Assembly: GCA_052387955.1 (NCBI GenBank)
Contig: JBQTIQ010000008.1
Span: 1-64,000 of the forward strand
From: JBQTIQ01 sp052387955
GTDB lineage: Bacteria > Actinomycetota > Acidimicrobiia > Acidimicrobiales > JACDCH01
Length of the DNA: 64,000 bases
Direction: 5' to 3'
The translations under genes were made by a program, and so were the position numbers. The notes under the pieces are model-generated. The model was not told the origin of the DNA. It saw only the letters and a program-made list of their open reading frames with translations, and did no database searches. Shown here piece after piece: positions 44,381-52,519 of the stretch (positions within the stretch are counted from its first letter, which is position 1; every line of letters begins with the position of its first letter).

Positions 44381-45032
44381 GCGATCGGTGGCCCGACCCC
44401 GTGCCCGTCCGACCGACGACGCCCATCGCGAAGCGGTACGGGCGCTTCGGACCAACCTGCTGGCGGCGCTCTCGGGGACGGCCCATCCGGTGGTGGCGTT
44501 CACCGGGCCCCGCGGCGGCGAGGGCACCACGTCGTGCGCCATCGCGCTGGCCCGCGCCGTCGGCCAGGCCGGGATGCGGGTGATCCTGGTCGACACCTAC
44601 TTCGCCCGGCCCGACCTGCACCGCCGGCTGGGCGTCGCCGACGCCGCCGGCCTCGCCGACGTGCTCATCGATCGGACGGTGCTCGAAGCGGCCCTGCAGC
44701 CCGTCCCCGGCGGCGCCGGCGCGCCGCCGTCGCTGCGGGTGCTGACCGCCGGCGTCGAGCGGGAGCGGGCGAGTGAGCTCCTCGGCGGCGACCGCGCCGT
44801 CGAGCTGTTCGCCGCCCTGGCTGCGGACTGCGACCTGGTGGTGGTCGACGCCGCCCCGGTGCTGGTCTCGGCCGACGCCCTGGCCCTCGGCCGCTCGGCA
44901 ACCGGCGCGGTGCTGGTGGTCGCCTCCCGCAAGACAACGGCCGACTCGGCCCGAGAGGCTCACCATGCCCTGGCCCGGAGCCAGACCAGGGTGCTCGGGG
45001 TGGTCGTCAACGACCCTTCCGGTCGGGCTTGA
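44373..45032 (+). CDS. CpsD/BY-kinase-like ATPase with degenerate P-loop
   Basis: A 219-residue protein of the CpsD/CapB/YveL family. The P-loop reads GPRGGEGTTS where GEGKS/T is normal: the nucleotide-binding lysine is Thr52. The Walker A' region is VILVDTYFARPDLHRRLG and Walker B is CDLVVVDAAPVLVSADALAL. There is no C-terminal tyrosine cluster. It may be a partner or regulator rather than an active kinase. Its ATG overlaps the end of the Wzz part by 8 bases, as in Wzz-kinase pairs of capsule operons. Confidence 0.8.
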   Translation: MPRRSVARPRARPTDDAHREAVRALRTNLLAALSGTAHPVVAFTGPRGGEGTTSCAIALARAVGQAGMRVILVDTYFARPDLHRRLGVADAAGLADVLIDRTVLEAALQPVPGGAGAPPSLRVLTAGVERERASELLGGDRAVELFAALAADCDLVVVDAAPVLVSADALALGRSATGAVLVVASRKTTADSAREAHHALARSQTRVLGVVVNDPSGRA

Positions 45033-46168
45033 ACCACCGGTCGGCCTCCGCCGCCGGCGGTCGGCGCACGGTCGTGCACGTGCTCGAGGCGCTCGAGGGC
45101 GGCACCGCCCGTCACCTGGTCGACGTCGTCACCCACGCCCGGGGCTGGGAGCACCATGTGGCCATCCCCGCCCGCCGGGTCGGTGCCCCCACCGACCGCC
45201 TGGCCGCGCTGCGCCTGGCCGCCGCCGGCGCCGAAGTCCACCTGGTGGCCATGCGGCGCCACCCGCTGCGGGCCGACAACCTCGTCGCCACTGCCCGGCT
45301 GCTGGCCCTGGTGAGCCGGGCCCGGCCCGCGGTCGTGCACGGGCACAGCTCCGTCGGCGGCGCCCTGGGCCGGATCGTGGGGACGGCCGCCCGGCTACCT
45401 CGGGTGTACACCCCGAACGGGCTGTGGCCGGGACGGGCGGCGCTGGCCGTCGAGCGGGCGCTGGGCTGCGTCACCGATCGCCTGGTGGCGGTCTCCGACA
45501 GCGAGGCCGAGCTCGTCGCCCGCCTGCGCCTGGTGCCGCCGGCCCGGTTGGTGACGATCCCCAACGGGGTCCTACCCGATCCCGTCCCGGCGGCCGGCGT
45601 AGACCTGCGCCGGCGGTTGGGCCTGGCCGACGGTACGCCGCTGGTCGGATCGGTGGCGCGCCTCGTCGCCCAGAAGGCGCCCGAGCGGCTGGTGGCGGTG
45701 GCGGCCCGGGTGGCGGCCGCCAGCGACGCTCATGTGGTGCTGATCGGCGACGGGCCGTTGCGGGGCGCCTTCGACGCGGCCCGGCGCCAGGCGGGCCTGG
45801 ACGGTCGCCTCCACCTCGTGGGCGACCTGGCCGATGCTGCCGCCGTGGTCGGCCAGCTCGACGTGTTCGTGCTCACGTCCCGATTCGAGGGCGGGCCCTA
45901 CGCCCCCCTCGAGGCCATGCGGGCCTCGAGGGCCGTGGTGCTCACCGACGTGGTCGGCAGCCGCGACGTGGTCGAGGACGGCGTGTCCGGCTTCCTGGTG
46001 CCCGAGGGCGACCAGCCCGCCATGGCCGATCGTGTGCTCATGCTGCTGGCCGACCCCGGCCGGCGCCAGCTCGTCGGGGCCGCCGGCCGGCGCCGGGTCA
46101 TCGCCGCCTTCGACGTGCGCGCCCTCGGGGACCGGCTGGCCGCGCTGTACGACGAGCTGACGGCGTGA
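45029..46168 (+). CDS. Glycosyltransferase family 4 protein
   Basis: A 379-residue GT-B glycosyltransferase. The N-domain has VVHVLEALEGGTARHLVD and VVHGHSSVGGALGRI; the C-domain has VGSVARLVAQKAPERLV, HVVLIGDGPL, FVLTSRFEGGPYAPLEAMRA and the nucleotide-sugar Glu in FEGGP..E. It adds a sugar to a growing exopolysaccharide; donor and acceptor unknown. The TTG start overlaps the stop of the ATPase gene. Part of the exopolysaccharide operon. Confidence 0.9.
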   Translation: MNHRSASAAGGRRTVVHVLEALEGGTARHLVDVVTHARGWEHHVAIPARRVGAPTDRLAALRLAAAGAEVHLVAMRRHPLRADNLVATARLLALVSRARPAVVHGHSSVGGALGRIVGTAARLPRVYTPNGLWPGRAALAVERALGCVTDRLVAVSDSEAELVARLRLVPPARLVTIPNGVLPDPVPAAGVDLRRRLGLADGTPLVGSVARLVAQKAPERLVAVAARVAAASDAHVVLIGDGPLRGAFDAARRQAGLDGRLHLVGDLADAAAVVGQLDVFVLTSRFEGGPYAPLEAMRASRAVVLTDVVGSRDVVEDGVSGFLVPEGDQPAMADRVLMLLADPGRRQLVGAAGRRRVIAAFDVRALGDRLAALYDELTA

Positions 46169-46226
46169 GTGCACCTCGGCGCGAGCTCCGTCATGGCGTC
46201 CGAGCCCGGGCGGCTCGAGCTCGGGG

Positions 46227-46285
46227 CGGCGCCCGGGCCCCATCGTCGCCCGGCTCGCGGGCGCTGGCGCGCTCGACCGGTCACC
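46227..46285 (+). repeat. Intergenic cassette family 1, diverged copy
   Basis: GGCGCCCGGGCCCCATCGTC, CGCCCGGCTCGCGGGCGCTG and GCGCGCTCGACCGGTCACCG match the second half of the other copies; the GGGGCTGCGCCCC half is changed to GGCGCCCGGG. It is 58 bases past the glycosyltransferase stop. Confidence 0.5.
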
Positions 46286-46298
46286 GGGGTAGCGCAGT

Positions 46299-46318
46299 CG
46301 GTCATGGGCCCATGACCG
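46299..46318. promoter_or_regulatory. Perfect 20-bp palindrome, possible operator
   Basis: CGGTCATGGGCCCATGACCG is its own reverse complement. It lies 147 bases ahead of the sugar transferase start and ahead of a small hairpin (AACCGC at 46325 with GCGGTT at 46340). A site for a dimeric regulator is the likely use; no regulator gene is adjacent. Confidence 0.4.
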
Positions 46319-46464
46319 TCACACAACCGCAAGGTAGGAGCGGTTGGACCGTTCCACGAGCGCATGATGGATGATGAGGCGACGTGGCCGCGGGCGCACT
46401 ATCGTCAGGCCCGCAAGCGGCGCGGTGGGCCGGCACGACGCAGACGCGAGGGGTTAGCGCTTTC

Positions 46465-47163
46465 GTGAAACGCATCATCGACGCCATCGTGGCCAGCGTG
46501 CTGCTCGTGGTCACGTTGCCGGTGCTGTTGGTGGCGGTCGTGGGTTGCGCGCTGTCGCTGCGAGCATGGCCGTTCTTCTCCCAGACCCGTATCGGCCGTG
46601 ACGGGCGCCCGTTCCGCTTCGTCAAGGTGCGCACCCTGCCGGTCGACGCACCCCGGTACTCCCGCAAGTACGACCTCGACACCGACGCCATCCCCCGCTT
46701 CTGCGCCGCCCTGCGCCACCTGAAGCTCGACGAGCTCCCCCAGCTGTGGCTCGTGGTCCGGGGCCACATGAGCCTGGTCGGCCCCCGGCCCGAGATGCCG
46801 TTCCTGAACGACCAGTTCGATCCGGGCTTCGCCGAGGTGCGCTCGTCGGTGCTGCCCGGCTGCACCGGGCTGTGGCAGATCGGCGAGCACTCCGACGGGC
46901 TGATCCTCGAGCACCCCGAGTTCGACCGGTTCTACATCGAGAACCGCAGCGTGCGCCTCGACCTGTGGATCCTGGCTCGCACCGTGCGCCTCTTGATCCC
47001 GGTCGGGCGCCGCCAGTTCCTGTCCCTCGACCAGCTTCCGGCGTGGGCCCGGCAACGGGCGGTCGAGCCGGTCCCGGCGGCGCACTTCCCGGTCAGAGCA
47101 GTCGAACTGCGCCCCGTGGTCGACGCCGGCCGGCGACCCGAGCTGCGGCCGGTCGACGCCTGA
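46465..47163 (+). CDS. Undecaprenyl-phosphate sugar phosphotransferase (PglC/WcaJ core type)
   Basis: A 232-residue bacterial sugar transferase, the enzyme that starts polysaccharide or glycan units on the lipid carrier. One N-terminal membrane-entering helix (VASVLLVVTLPVLLVAVV), then QTRIGRDGRPFRFVKVRTL, the catalytic stretch LKLDELPQLWLVVRGHMSLV and GPRPEMP, and GCTGLWQI. It lacks the extra N-terminal helices of WcaJ. The GTG at 46465 is used, with GAGGGG about 12 bases upstream; a GTG at 46384 is possible. Faces the GT2 gene tail to tail. Confidence 0.9.
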   Translation: MKRIIDAIVASVLLVVTLPVLLVAVVGCALSLRAWPFFSQTRIGRDGRPFRFVKVRTLPVDAPRYSRKYDLDTDAIPRFCAALRHLKLDELPQLWLVVRGHMSLVGPRPEMPFLNDQFDPGFAEVRSSVLPGCTGLWQIGEHSDGLILEHPEFDRFYIENRSVRLDLWILARTVRLLIPVGRRQFLSLDQLPAWARQRAVEPVPAAHFPVRAVELRPVVDAGRRPELRPVDA

Positions 47164-47220
47164 GGGCATCACGGTGGGGCCGTGGGCGCTCTCCGACGCG
47201 GCTGTGCTCCGCCACGCGCT

Positions 47221-48456
47221 CTAAGCCCCGAGACCGAGCCGCGGCAGCGTCACCTCGATAGGGGCGTCGGCGGCGAGGGCGACCGTGCCGGCCGGGGTGG
47301 TGCCGTCGGCGCTGGCGCCCATGACACCGACGACGGCCGGGCTCTGGCTGTGGCGGAGCCACGGTCGTAGATGGGCTTCGCTGACGGCGTCGGTGATGAC
47401 CGCTCCGTAGTGGAAGCGGCGCCGTTCCAGGAAGGCGCCGAGCTCACCGACGTCGTCGAAGCGCTCGACTCCCGGCCCCAGCACACCGTCAGCGCCGGCG
47501 CCGGCAGCCACCCACGTGACCCGGGAGCGGGGCAGCGCTCGGTGAGCGGCCGTGGCGACCGGGGCCAGAGCCCCGCTGGCGTCGATCACGAGGAGGCGGT
47601 CCTCTGCCCACCAGTCCCGCACCACGAGGTCACGGTGGGGGTCGAAGGGGGGCCGGCGGAGCAGCGGCCGGCCGGCGAGTTGGCCGGCGAACCGGTCGAC
47701 GAAGATATGACGGTTCCGGGCCAGTAGCCGGCGCCGTGCCCGGTGGCTGAACGCGCCCTGCCCCAGGTGGCGGACCCGGGCCGAGGGCTCATAGACGGTG
47801 CGCAGGCCGATCTCCCGCAGGGAGAACCCGAGGTCTGCGTCCTCGAAGTAGCCGAGGCCGTAGACCGGGTCGAGGCCGCCGACCCGTTCGAACGCCTCCC
47901 GGCGCACCACCAGCGCCGCCGCCGAGCCGTAGTCGACGTCGCGTCGGAATCCCAGCCGCGGGTCGTCGTCGTCCAGCCGGTCGCCGTAGCCGTAGCCCCG
48001 GCCGTCGGCCCCGACCACCACGCCGGCCTCCTGGACGGCGCCGTCGGCGCCGAGGTACCGCGGCGTGGCCGCGCCCGCCCCGTCGTCGCCGTCGAGCACG
48101 CCGACGAGCGCCGACAGCCAGCCCGGCTCGGGCTCGATGTCGCTGTTGAGGATCCCGAGATAGCGGCCACGGGCGCGCAGGGCGCCCACGTCGACGGCGG
48201 CGCCGAAGCCCACGTTGTCCTCGTTGAGGACGAACCGGGCCCCGTCGACCTCGTCACGCAGCCGGCGGCCGGCGCCGTCGGGCGAGGCGTTGTCGACCAC
48301 GATCACCTCGTAGTCGACGTCGGCGGTGGCACCGACGGTGACCAGGGCGCGACGGGCGACCTCGTAGCCGCCGTAGAGGACCATCACCAGGCTGACGGCG
48401 GGCTGCGCGCTGGTGGCCAGCGGCAGCCGTTCGCCCGGCCCGGTCCCCGTGCCCAC
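47221..48456 (-). CDS. Glycosyltransferase family 2 protein with extra C-terminal domain
   Basis: A 411-residue GT-A enzyme. VSLVMVLYGGYEVARRAL opens the fold, VIVVDNASPDG is the nucleotide-binding strand, LGILNSDIEPEPGWLSAL carries the metal-binding DxD-type motif, and GLGYFEDADLGFSLR holds the catalytic acid ED. Such enzymes often transfer rhamnose. Residues from about 280 form an extra domain without a known match. GTG start directly after the stop of the upstream unknown gene, so the two are one operon. Confidence 0.87.
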   Translation of the reverse strand: MGTGTGPGERLPLATSAQPAVSLVMVLYGGYEVARRALVTVGATADVDYEVIVVDNASPDGAGRRLRDEVDGARFVLNEDNVGFGAAVDVGALRARGRYLGILNSDIEPEPGWLSALVGVLDGDDGAGAATPRYLGADGAVQEAGVVVGADGRGYGYGDRLDDDDPRLGFRRDVDYGSAAALVVRREAFERVGGLDPVYGLGYFEDADLGFSLREIGLRTVYEPSARVRHLGQGAFSHRARRRLLARNRHIFVDRFAGQLAGRPLLRRPPFDPHRDLVVRDWWAEDRLLVIDASGALAPVATAAHRALPRSRVTWVAAGAGADGVLGPGVERFDDVGELGAFLERRRFHYGAVITDAVSEAHLRPWLRHSQSPAVVGVMGASADGTTPAGTVALAADAPIEVTLPRLGLGA

Positions 48457-49068
48457 CTAGCCGAACCACCGCTTCAACCGGCCCAGGCGGCCGACGCCGT
48501 CGGCCACTGCCTCCCACGCCCGCCCTCCCCGGCCCCGCCCGAACCACCGGTCCGCGGCGACCGTCGCCGCTTCCATCCGAGCCCAGCGGGCCACCACCGT
48601 CGGCGGCCGGGGCGTCAGTCGTCGCCAGCCCGGGTCGACCTGGTCGGCGAGGTCGTCGAAGTACCGGCTGAGGACGGCTACGTCGGTGCCGGCCGGCCCG
48701 GTCCCGACCAGCGGGCGTCCCAGCGCCCATGCCAATGCGCCGATGTCGGGCCCGTCGGAGACGATCCGGCTGGCACCGAGGACGGCGGCAACGTGATCGG
48801 CGATGCCGGCTTCGCCCGGGAGCGCCGGGTCGCGGCCCGGGGTGACGGCCGGGGCCTCGACCGGGTACCACCCGGCGGCGCGCAGGAAGCGGAGCCGCCG
48901 CTCCAGCACCGGCAGCGGGAAGGCGTGGGGGACCAGCAGCGCCAGTGACTGCGGGGGCGCGGCGGCGCCCACCGTGGACGGTCCCGGCCGCCGGCCAGGG
49001 AGGCGTCGGGCCAACTCGGCCTCGACGACCCGTCGGCCGATCCCGTCCACCAACTCGGCACTGTCCAC
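48457..49068 (-). CDS. Unknown protein, weakly like polysaccharide pyruvyl transferase C-terminus
   Basis: A 203-residue protein with no firm family. The part GASRIVSDGPDIGALAWALG, RPLVGTG and LSRYFDDLADQVDPGW resembles the C-terminal half of polysaccharide pyruvyl transferases or GT-B folds, but the N-terminal half is too short for a full enzyme. GTG start. It ends one base before the GT2 start, so it should act in the same glycan process. Confidence 0.6.
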   Translation of the reverse strand: MDSAELVDGIGRRVVEAELARRLPGRRPGPSTVGAAAPPQSLALLVPHAFPLPVLERRLRFLRAAGWYPVEAPAVTPGRDPALPGEAGIADHVAAVLGASRIVSDGPDIGALAWALGRPLVGTGPAGTDVAVLSRYFDDLADQVDPGWRRLTPRPPTVVARWARMEAATVAADRWFGRGRGGRAWEAVADGVGRLGRLKRWFG

Positions 49069-49257
49069 GTCCCCGAGACGTTAGCCAGCGGCCCACCGAA
49101 GGGCCCGGCCCGGCCCGCCGCCCGCCGCCGCACCGTCCTGCGGGCCCAGCAGCCCCGCCTCCCGGCGTCCGCGGGATGGTCGGGCGCGTCGACACCGGCC
49201 TCGGCGCAGTCGTCCCGGGCACGGTCCCGTCCGACGGGGACCCTGGACGTCACTCGC

Positions 49258-49263
49258 TAGAGT
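49258..49263 (+). promoter_or_regulatory. -10-like element of the thiamine operon
   Basis: TAGAGT fits TANNNT and lies about 10-15 bases ahead of the riboswitch P1 stem, so the transcript would start with the aptamer. No clear -35. The gene-free interval 49069-49368 is otherwise the riboswitch plus the divergent upstream region of the unknown gene. Confidence 0.45.
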
Positions 49264-49271
49264 CAGCCCCG

Positions 49272-49362
49272 TACACACGGGAGCCCGGAGGACCGGGCTG
49301 AGAAGGGGACCGTCCCGTCCCCGACCGTCCGAACCTGATCCGGGTCATGCCGGCGCAGGGAG
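49272..49362 (+). promoter_or_regulatory. TPP riboswitch (THI element)
   Basis: Conserved parts are in order: CGGGAGCCCGG, GGGCTGAGA (CTGAGA at 49298-49303), ACCGTCCGAACCTGATC, then CGGGTCATGCCGGCGCAGGG. The 3' end runs into the GGGAGGAACGC ribosome site of thiE, so TPP binding can hide the Shine-Dalgarno; no intrinsic terminator is seen between the aptamer and the ATG, so translational control is the better model. Confidence 0.93.
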
Positions 49363-49368
49363 GAACGC

Positions 49369-50016
49369 ATGGCGATCGGCCGATTGCATCTCATCACCGA
49401 TACTCGTGGCGGACGCGACCCGATGCCGGTCGTCGCCGCTGCCCTCGCCGCCGGCGTACCGGTGGTACAGGTACGGGCCAAGGGCGCCACCGACCGCCAG
49501 TACTACGACCTCGCCTGCCGGGTGGTCGACCAATGCGCACGGCACGGTGCCCTCTGCCTGGTCGACGACCGGCTCGACGTGGCCCTCACCGCCGGCGCCG
49601 GCGGCGTGCACCTCGGCGAGGACGACCTGCCGGTGGCGGCAGCCCGCCACGTGCTCGACGGCCGGGGGGGTGGCTTCGAAGTGGGGGCCACCGCCCGGGG
49701 CCCGGCCGCGGCCCAGGCCCACGAGGCGGCGGGAGCCACCTACTTGGGGGTCGGGCCCGTCTACGCCACGTCGGCCAAGGACGGCCTGCCTGCGCCCCTG
49801 GGCCTGGCCCGACTCCGGGACGTGGCGTCAGCCGTCGGGATACCCGTCATTGCCATCGCCGGTGTGACGGCTGAACGGGTGCCGGAGCTGGTCCAGGCCG
49901 GTGCCCACGGCGTCGCGGTGATCGGAGCGGTCAGCGAGGCTGCCGATCCCTACGCCGCCACCGCCACCTTGATGGCCGCGATCGACTTGGCCTCCCGATC
50001 GTGCCGACGGCCCTAG
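49369..50016 (+). CDS. thiE: Thiamine-phosphate synthase
   Basis: A 215-residue TIM barrel that joins HMP-PP and thiazole phosphate to thiamine phosphate. It has VVQVRAKGATDRQYYD, LCLVDDRLDVALTAGAGGVH and LGEDD, and GATYLGVGPVYATSAKDG. The usual GxSTH is GATAR here. First gene under the TPP riboswitch, with GGAGG ahead of the ATG. A second, related gene lies later in the set (52516). Confidence 0.9.
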   Translation: MAIGRLHLITDTRGGRDPMPVVAAALAAGVPVVQVRAKGATDRQYYDLACRVVDQCARHGALCLVDDRLDVALTAGAGGVHLGEDDLPVAAARHVLDGRGGGFEVGATARGPAAAQAHEAAGATYLGVGPVYATSAKDGLPAPLGLARLRDVASAVGIPVIAIAGVTAERVPELVQAGAHGVAVIGAVSEAADPYAATATLMAAIDLASRSCRRP

Positions 50017-50378
50017 AGCCCGTGGCCCGCCATCGGGGTGCCGACGCAGAACTCGTTGCCTTCCGGGTCGTGGAAGGTTGCCCAGTACACGCCGTGCTCG
50101 GCGTGGCGGCCGACGAGGGCAGCACCCAGTCCGCCCAGACGGTCGACCTCGGCGTCCACCTCCGCCTGCGTCTCGGCGTGAAGGTCGAGGTGGCAGCGGT
50201 TCTTGGCGGTCTTGGGCTCGTCGACGTGGATGAACATCAGTTGCTGGCCGGGGGGCCGTACGAAGGCCACATACGGGTTGGGGCTATCGGCTTCGACGTC
50301 GAACACGCCGGCCCAGAACCGGGCCAACGCCCCCGGGTCGCTGGCATCGAAGGTCACGCTGTTCACCATGAGCGCCAT
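50013..50378 (-). CDS. VOC family protein (glyoxalase-like), opposite to the thiamine genes
   Basis: A 121-residue VOC protein: NSVTFDASDPGALARFWAGV, NRCHLDLHAETQAEVDAEVD and WATFHDPEGNEFCVG. The layout is like the 6-kDa-type glyoxalase/dioxygenase family of actinobacteria. It lies between thiE and thiO but on the other strand, overlapping the thiE stop by 4 bases. Function unknown. It interrupts the thiamine set. Confidence 0.83.
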   Translation of the reverse strand: MALMVNSVTFDASDPGALARFWAGVFDVEADSPNPYVAFVRPPGQQLMFIHVDEPKTAKNRCHLDLHAETQAEVDAEVDRLGGLGAALVGRHAEHGVYWATFHDPEGNEFCVGTPMAGHGL

Positions 50379-50416
50379 CGTCCCGACGGTACCGCCCGGC
50401 GCCGGAGGGCGAGACG

Positions 50417-51529
50417 GTGAGTGCTCCCGACGTGGCCGTGGTGGGGGGCGGGATCATCGGGCTGTCGATCGCGTGGCGGGCCGCGGCGCGCCACGGCCTC
50501 GACGTCGTCGTGATCGACGACGCCCCCGGCCAGGGTGCGACGGGCGTGGCTGCCGGCATGCTGGCGCCGGTCACCGAGGTCCATTTCGGCGAGGAGCCGC
50601 TGCTGGCCCTGAACGTCGAATCGGCGCAGCGCTGGCCCGAGTTCGCGACCGAGCTCGAAGCGGCGGCGGGCCTGGGCGTCGGCTACCGGGACGACGGGAC
50701 GCTGTCGGTCGCTTTCGACGACGACGACCTGCGCGTCCTCGACCAGCTGTGCCAGTTCCAGGCCCGCCTCGGGCTCGAGGTGGAGCGCCTCGACCGTCGC
50801 CAGTGCCGTCGCCGGGAGCCCCTCCTGTCGCCCCGGGCCCGGGGAGGTGTGCTGGCGGTGGCCGACCACCAGGTCGATCCCCGCCGAGTGGCCGCCGCCC
50901 TGATCGAGGCGTGCCACCGGGCCGGCGTCGGCTTCGTAGCGGACCGGGCGACCGCGCTCGAGGGGGCCGGACGGGTGCGCCTGGCCGGAGGCGACGAGGT
51001 CGCCGCCGGCACCGTCGTCGTCGCCGCCGGCAGCTGGTCGGGCCTGCTGAGCGGGGGGATGGTCCCGGTGCGCCCGGTGAAAGGCCAGCTCCTGCGGCTG
51101 CGCTTCGATCCCGCAGAACCACCGTTGACGGCCACGGTGCGGGGCCTGGTGGCTGGGCGGGCCGTGTACCTGGTGCCGCGTTGTGACGGTGAGCTGGTCA
51201 TCGGCGCCACCGTCGAGGAGCAGGGTTTCACCACCTCGGTCACCGCCGGCGCGGTCAGAGAGCTCCTCCAAGCCGCAGCCGACCTGGTCCCCGCCGTCGG
51301 CGACCTCGAGCTCGTCGAGATGTCCGCCGGGCTGCGCCCCGCCACTCCCGACAACGCCCCGCTGATCGGGCCATTGCCGGGTGACGACCGGGTCGTGGTG
51401 GCGACCGGCCACTACCGCAACGGCGTCCTGCTGGCCCCGGTCACCGCCGATGCCGTGGCCGACCTGCTCGGCGGCGCCCCGTTGCCGGCCGCCGTCGCCG
51501 CCTTCTCGGTGGGACGGTTCGCATCGTGA
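50417..51529 (+). CDS. thiO: Glycine oxidase ThiO
   Basis: A 370-residue FAD-dependent oxidase of the DAO family that makes the dehydroglycine needed for the thiazole ring. The FAD motif is VAVVGGGIIGLSIAWRAA, then GATGVAAGMLAPVTE, HQVDPRRVAAALIEACHRAG and the C-terminal VVVATGHYRNGVLLAPVTAD. GTG start 38 bases from the VOC gene start, so it needs its own promoter or read-through. Ends overlapping thiS (GTGA). Confidence 0.93.
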   Translation: MSAPDVAVVGGGIIGLSIAWRAAARHGLDVVVIDDAPGQGATGVAAGMLAPVTEVHFGEEPLLALNVESAQRWPEFATELEAAAGLGVGYRDDGTLSVAFDDDDLRVLDQLCQFQARLGLEVERLDRRQCRRREPLLSPRARGGVLAVADHQVDPRRVAAALIEACHRAGVGFVADRATALEGAGRVRLAGGDEVAAGTVVVAAGSWSGLLSGGMVPVRPVKGQLLRLRFDPAEPPLTATVRGLVAGRAVYLVPRCDGELVIGATVEEQGFTTSVTAGAVRELLQAAADLVPAVGDLELVEMSAGLRPATPDNAPLIGPLPGDDRVVVATGHYRNGVLLAPVTADAVADLLGGAPLPAAVAAFSVGRFAS

Positions 51530-51738
51530 ACCCGCGACTGCACCTCTCGGTCAACGGCGCCGGGCACGAGGTGAGCGTCGGGACGACAGTGGCCGACCTG
51601 CTCGACCAGCTCGGCGCCGGGACCCGAGGCCTGGCCGTGGCCGTCAACGAAGAGGTGGTGCCTCGCTCGACGTGGCCGGCGGTGGAGCTCATGGCCGGCG
51701 ACCGCGTCGAAGTGCTCCGAGCGGCGCAGGGAGGCTGA
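51526..51738 (+). CDS. thiS: Sulfur carrier protein ThiS
   Basis: A 70-residue beta-grasp protein that ends with the required Gly-Gly (RAAQGG), where sulfur is loaded as thiocarboxylate. LSVNGAGHEVSVGTTVADLL and VAVNEEVVPRSTW are typical. GTG start overlaps the thiO stop; its stop is 1 base before thiG. The adenylyl transferase ThiF/MoeB is not in the window. Confidence 0.94.
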   Translation: MNPRLHLSVNGAGHEVSVGTTVADLLDQLGAGTRGLAVAVNEEVVPRSTWPAVELMAGDRVEVLRAAQGG

Positions 51739-51739
51739 T

Positions 51740-52519
51740 GTGCGAGCCGACGACCCGTTGATGCTCGGCGGCGAGCAGTTCTCGTCCCGCCTGGTGCTGG
51801 GGACCGGCGGCGCTCCCAGCATCGAGGTGCTGGAGCGGGCGATCGTTGCCTCGGGCGCCGAGTTGGTGACGGTGGCCATGCGACGGGTGGGCCCATCCTC
51901 CGCCGGCTCGGTGCTGGACATGATCGAGCGCACCGGTGTGCGGCCGCTGCCCAACACCGCCGGCTGTTTCACCGCCGTCGAGGCCGTCCGCACCGCCCGG
52001 CTGGCGAGAGAGGCGCTCGGCACGGACTGGGTGAAGCTCGAGGTGATCGGCGACGAGCGCACGTTGCTGCCCGACACCGTCGAGCTGCTCGACGCCGCCG
52101 AGGCCCTCGTCGACGAGGGCTTCGTGGTGTTCCCGTACACCAACGACGACCCGGTCACCGCGGTGCGGCTGGCCGATCTCGGCTGCGCCGCGGTGATGCC
52201 CCTGGGCTCCCCGATCGGCAGCGGCATGGGGATCCGCAACCCCTACAACCTGGCCATCATCCGTGACCAGGTGTCGGTGCCGGTGATCCTCGACGCCGGC
52301 GTGGGCTCCGCCTCCGATGCCGCCGTGGCCATGGAGCTGGGGTGTGACGCAGTGCTGCTGGCCTCCGCGGTGACCCGTTCTCCCGACCCGGCGCTGATGG
52401 CTGCGGCCATGCGCCACGGCGTCGAGGCGGGCCGGCTGGCGTACCGGGCCGGGCGCATCCCTCGCCGCCTCTACGCCGAGGCGTCGACCTCCTGGGAAGG
52501 CCGGCCCGAGCTGTCATGA
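51740..52519 (+). CDS. thiG: Thiazole synthase
   Basis: A 259-residue TIM barrel that forms the thiazole phosphate from DXP, dehydroglycine and ThiS sulfur. FSSRLVLGTGGAPSIEVLER, the Schiff-base lysine in WVKLEVIGDERTLLPD, GSPIGSGMGIRNPYNL and VILDAGVGSASDAA are all conserved. GTG start immediately after thiS. Overlaps the next gene as ATGA. Confidence 0.96.
   Translation: MRADDPLMLGGEQFSSRLVLGTGGAPSIEVLERAIVASGAELVTVAMRRVGPSSAGSVLDMIERTGVRPLPNTAGCFTAVEAVRTARLAREALGTDWVKLEVIGDERTLLPDTVELLDAAEALVDEGFVVFPYTNDDPVTAVRLADLGCAAVMPLGSPIGSGMGIRNPYNLAIIRDQVSVPVILDAGVGSASDAAVAMELGCDAVLLASAVTRSPDPALMAAAMRHGVEAGRLAYRAGRIPRRLYAEASTSWEGRPELS

Noticed and set aside
46281..46345. tRNA-like GGGGTAGCGCAG start
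   Set aside because: No anticodon stem, T arm or acceptor pairing follows; only a palindrome and a small hairpin.
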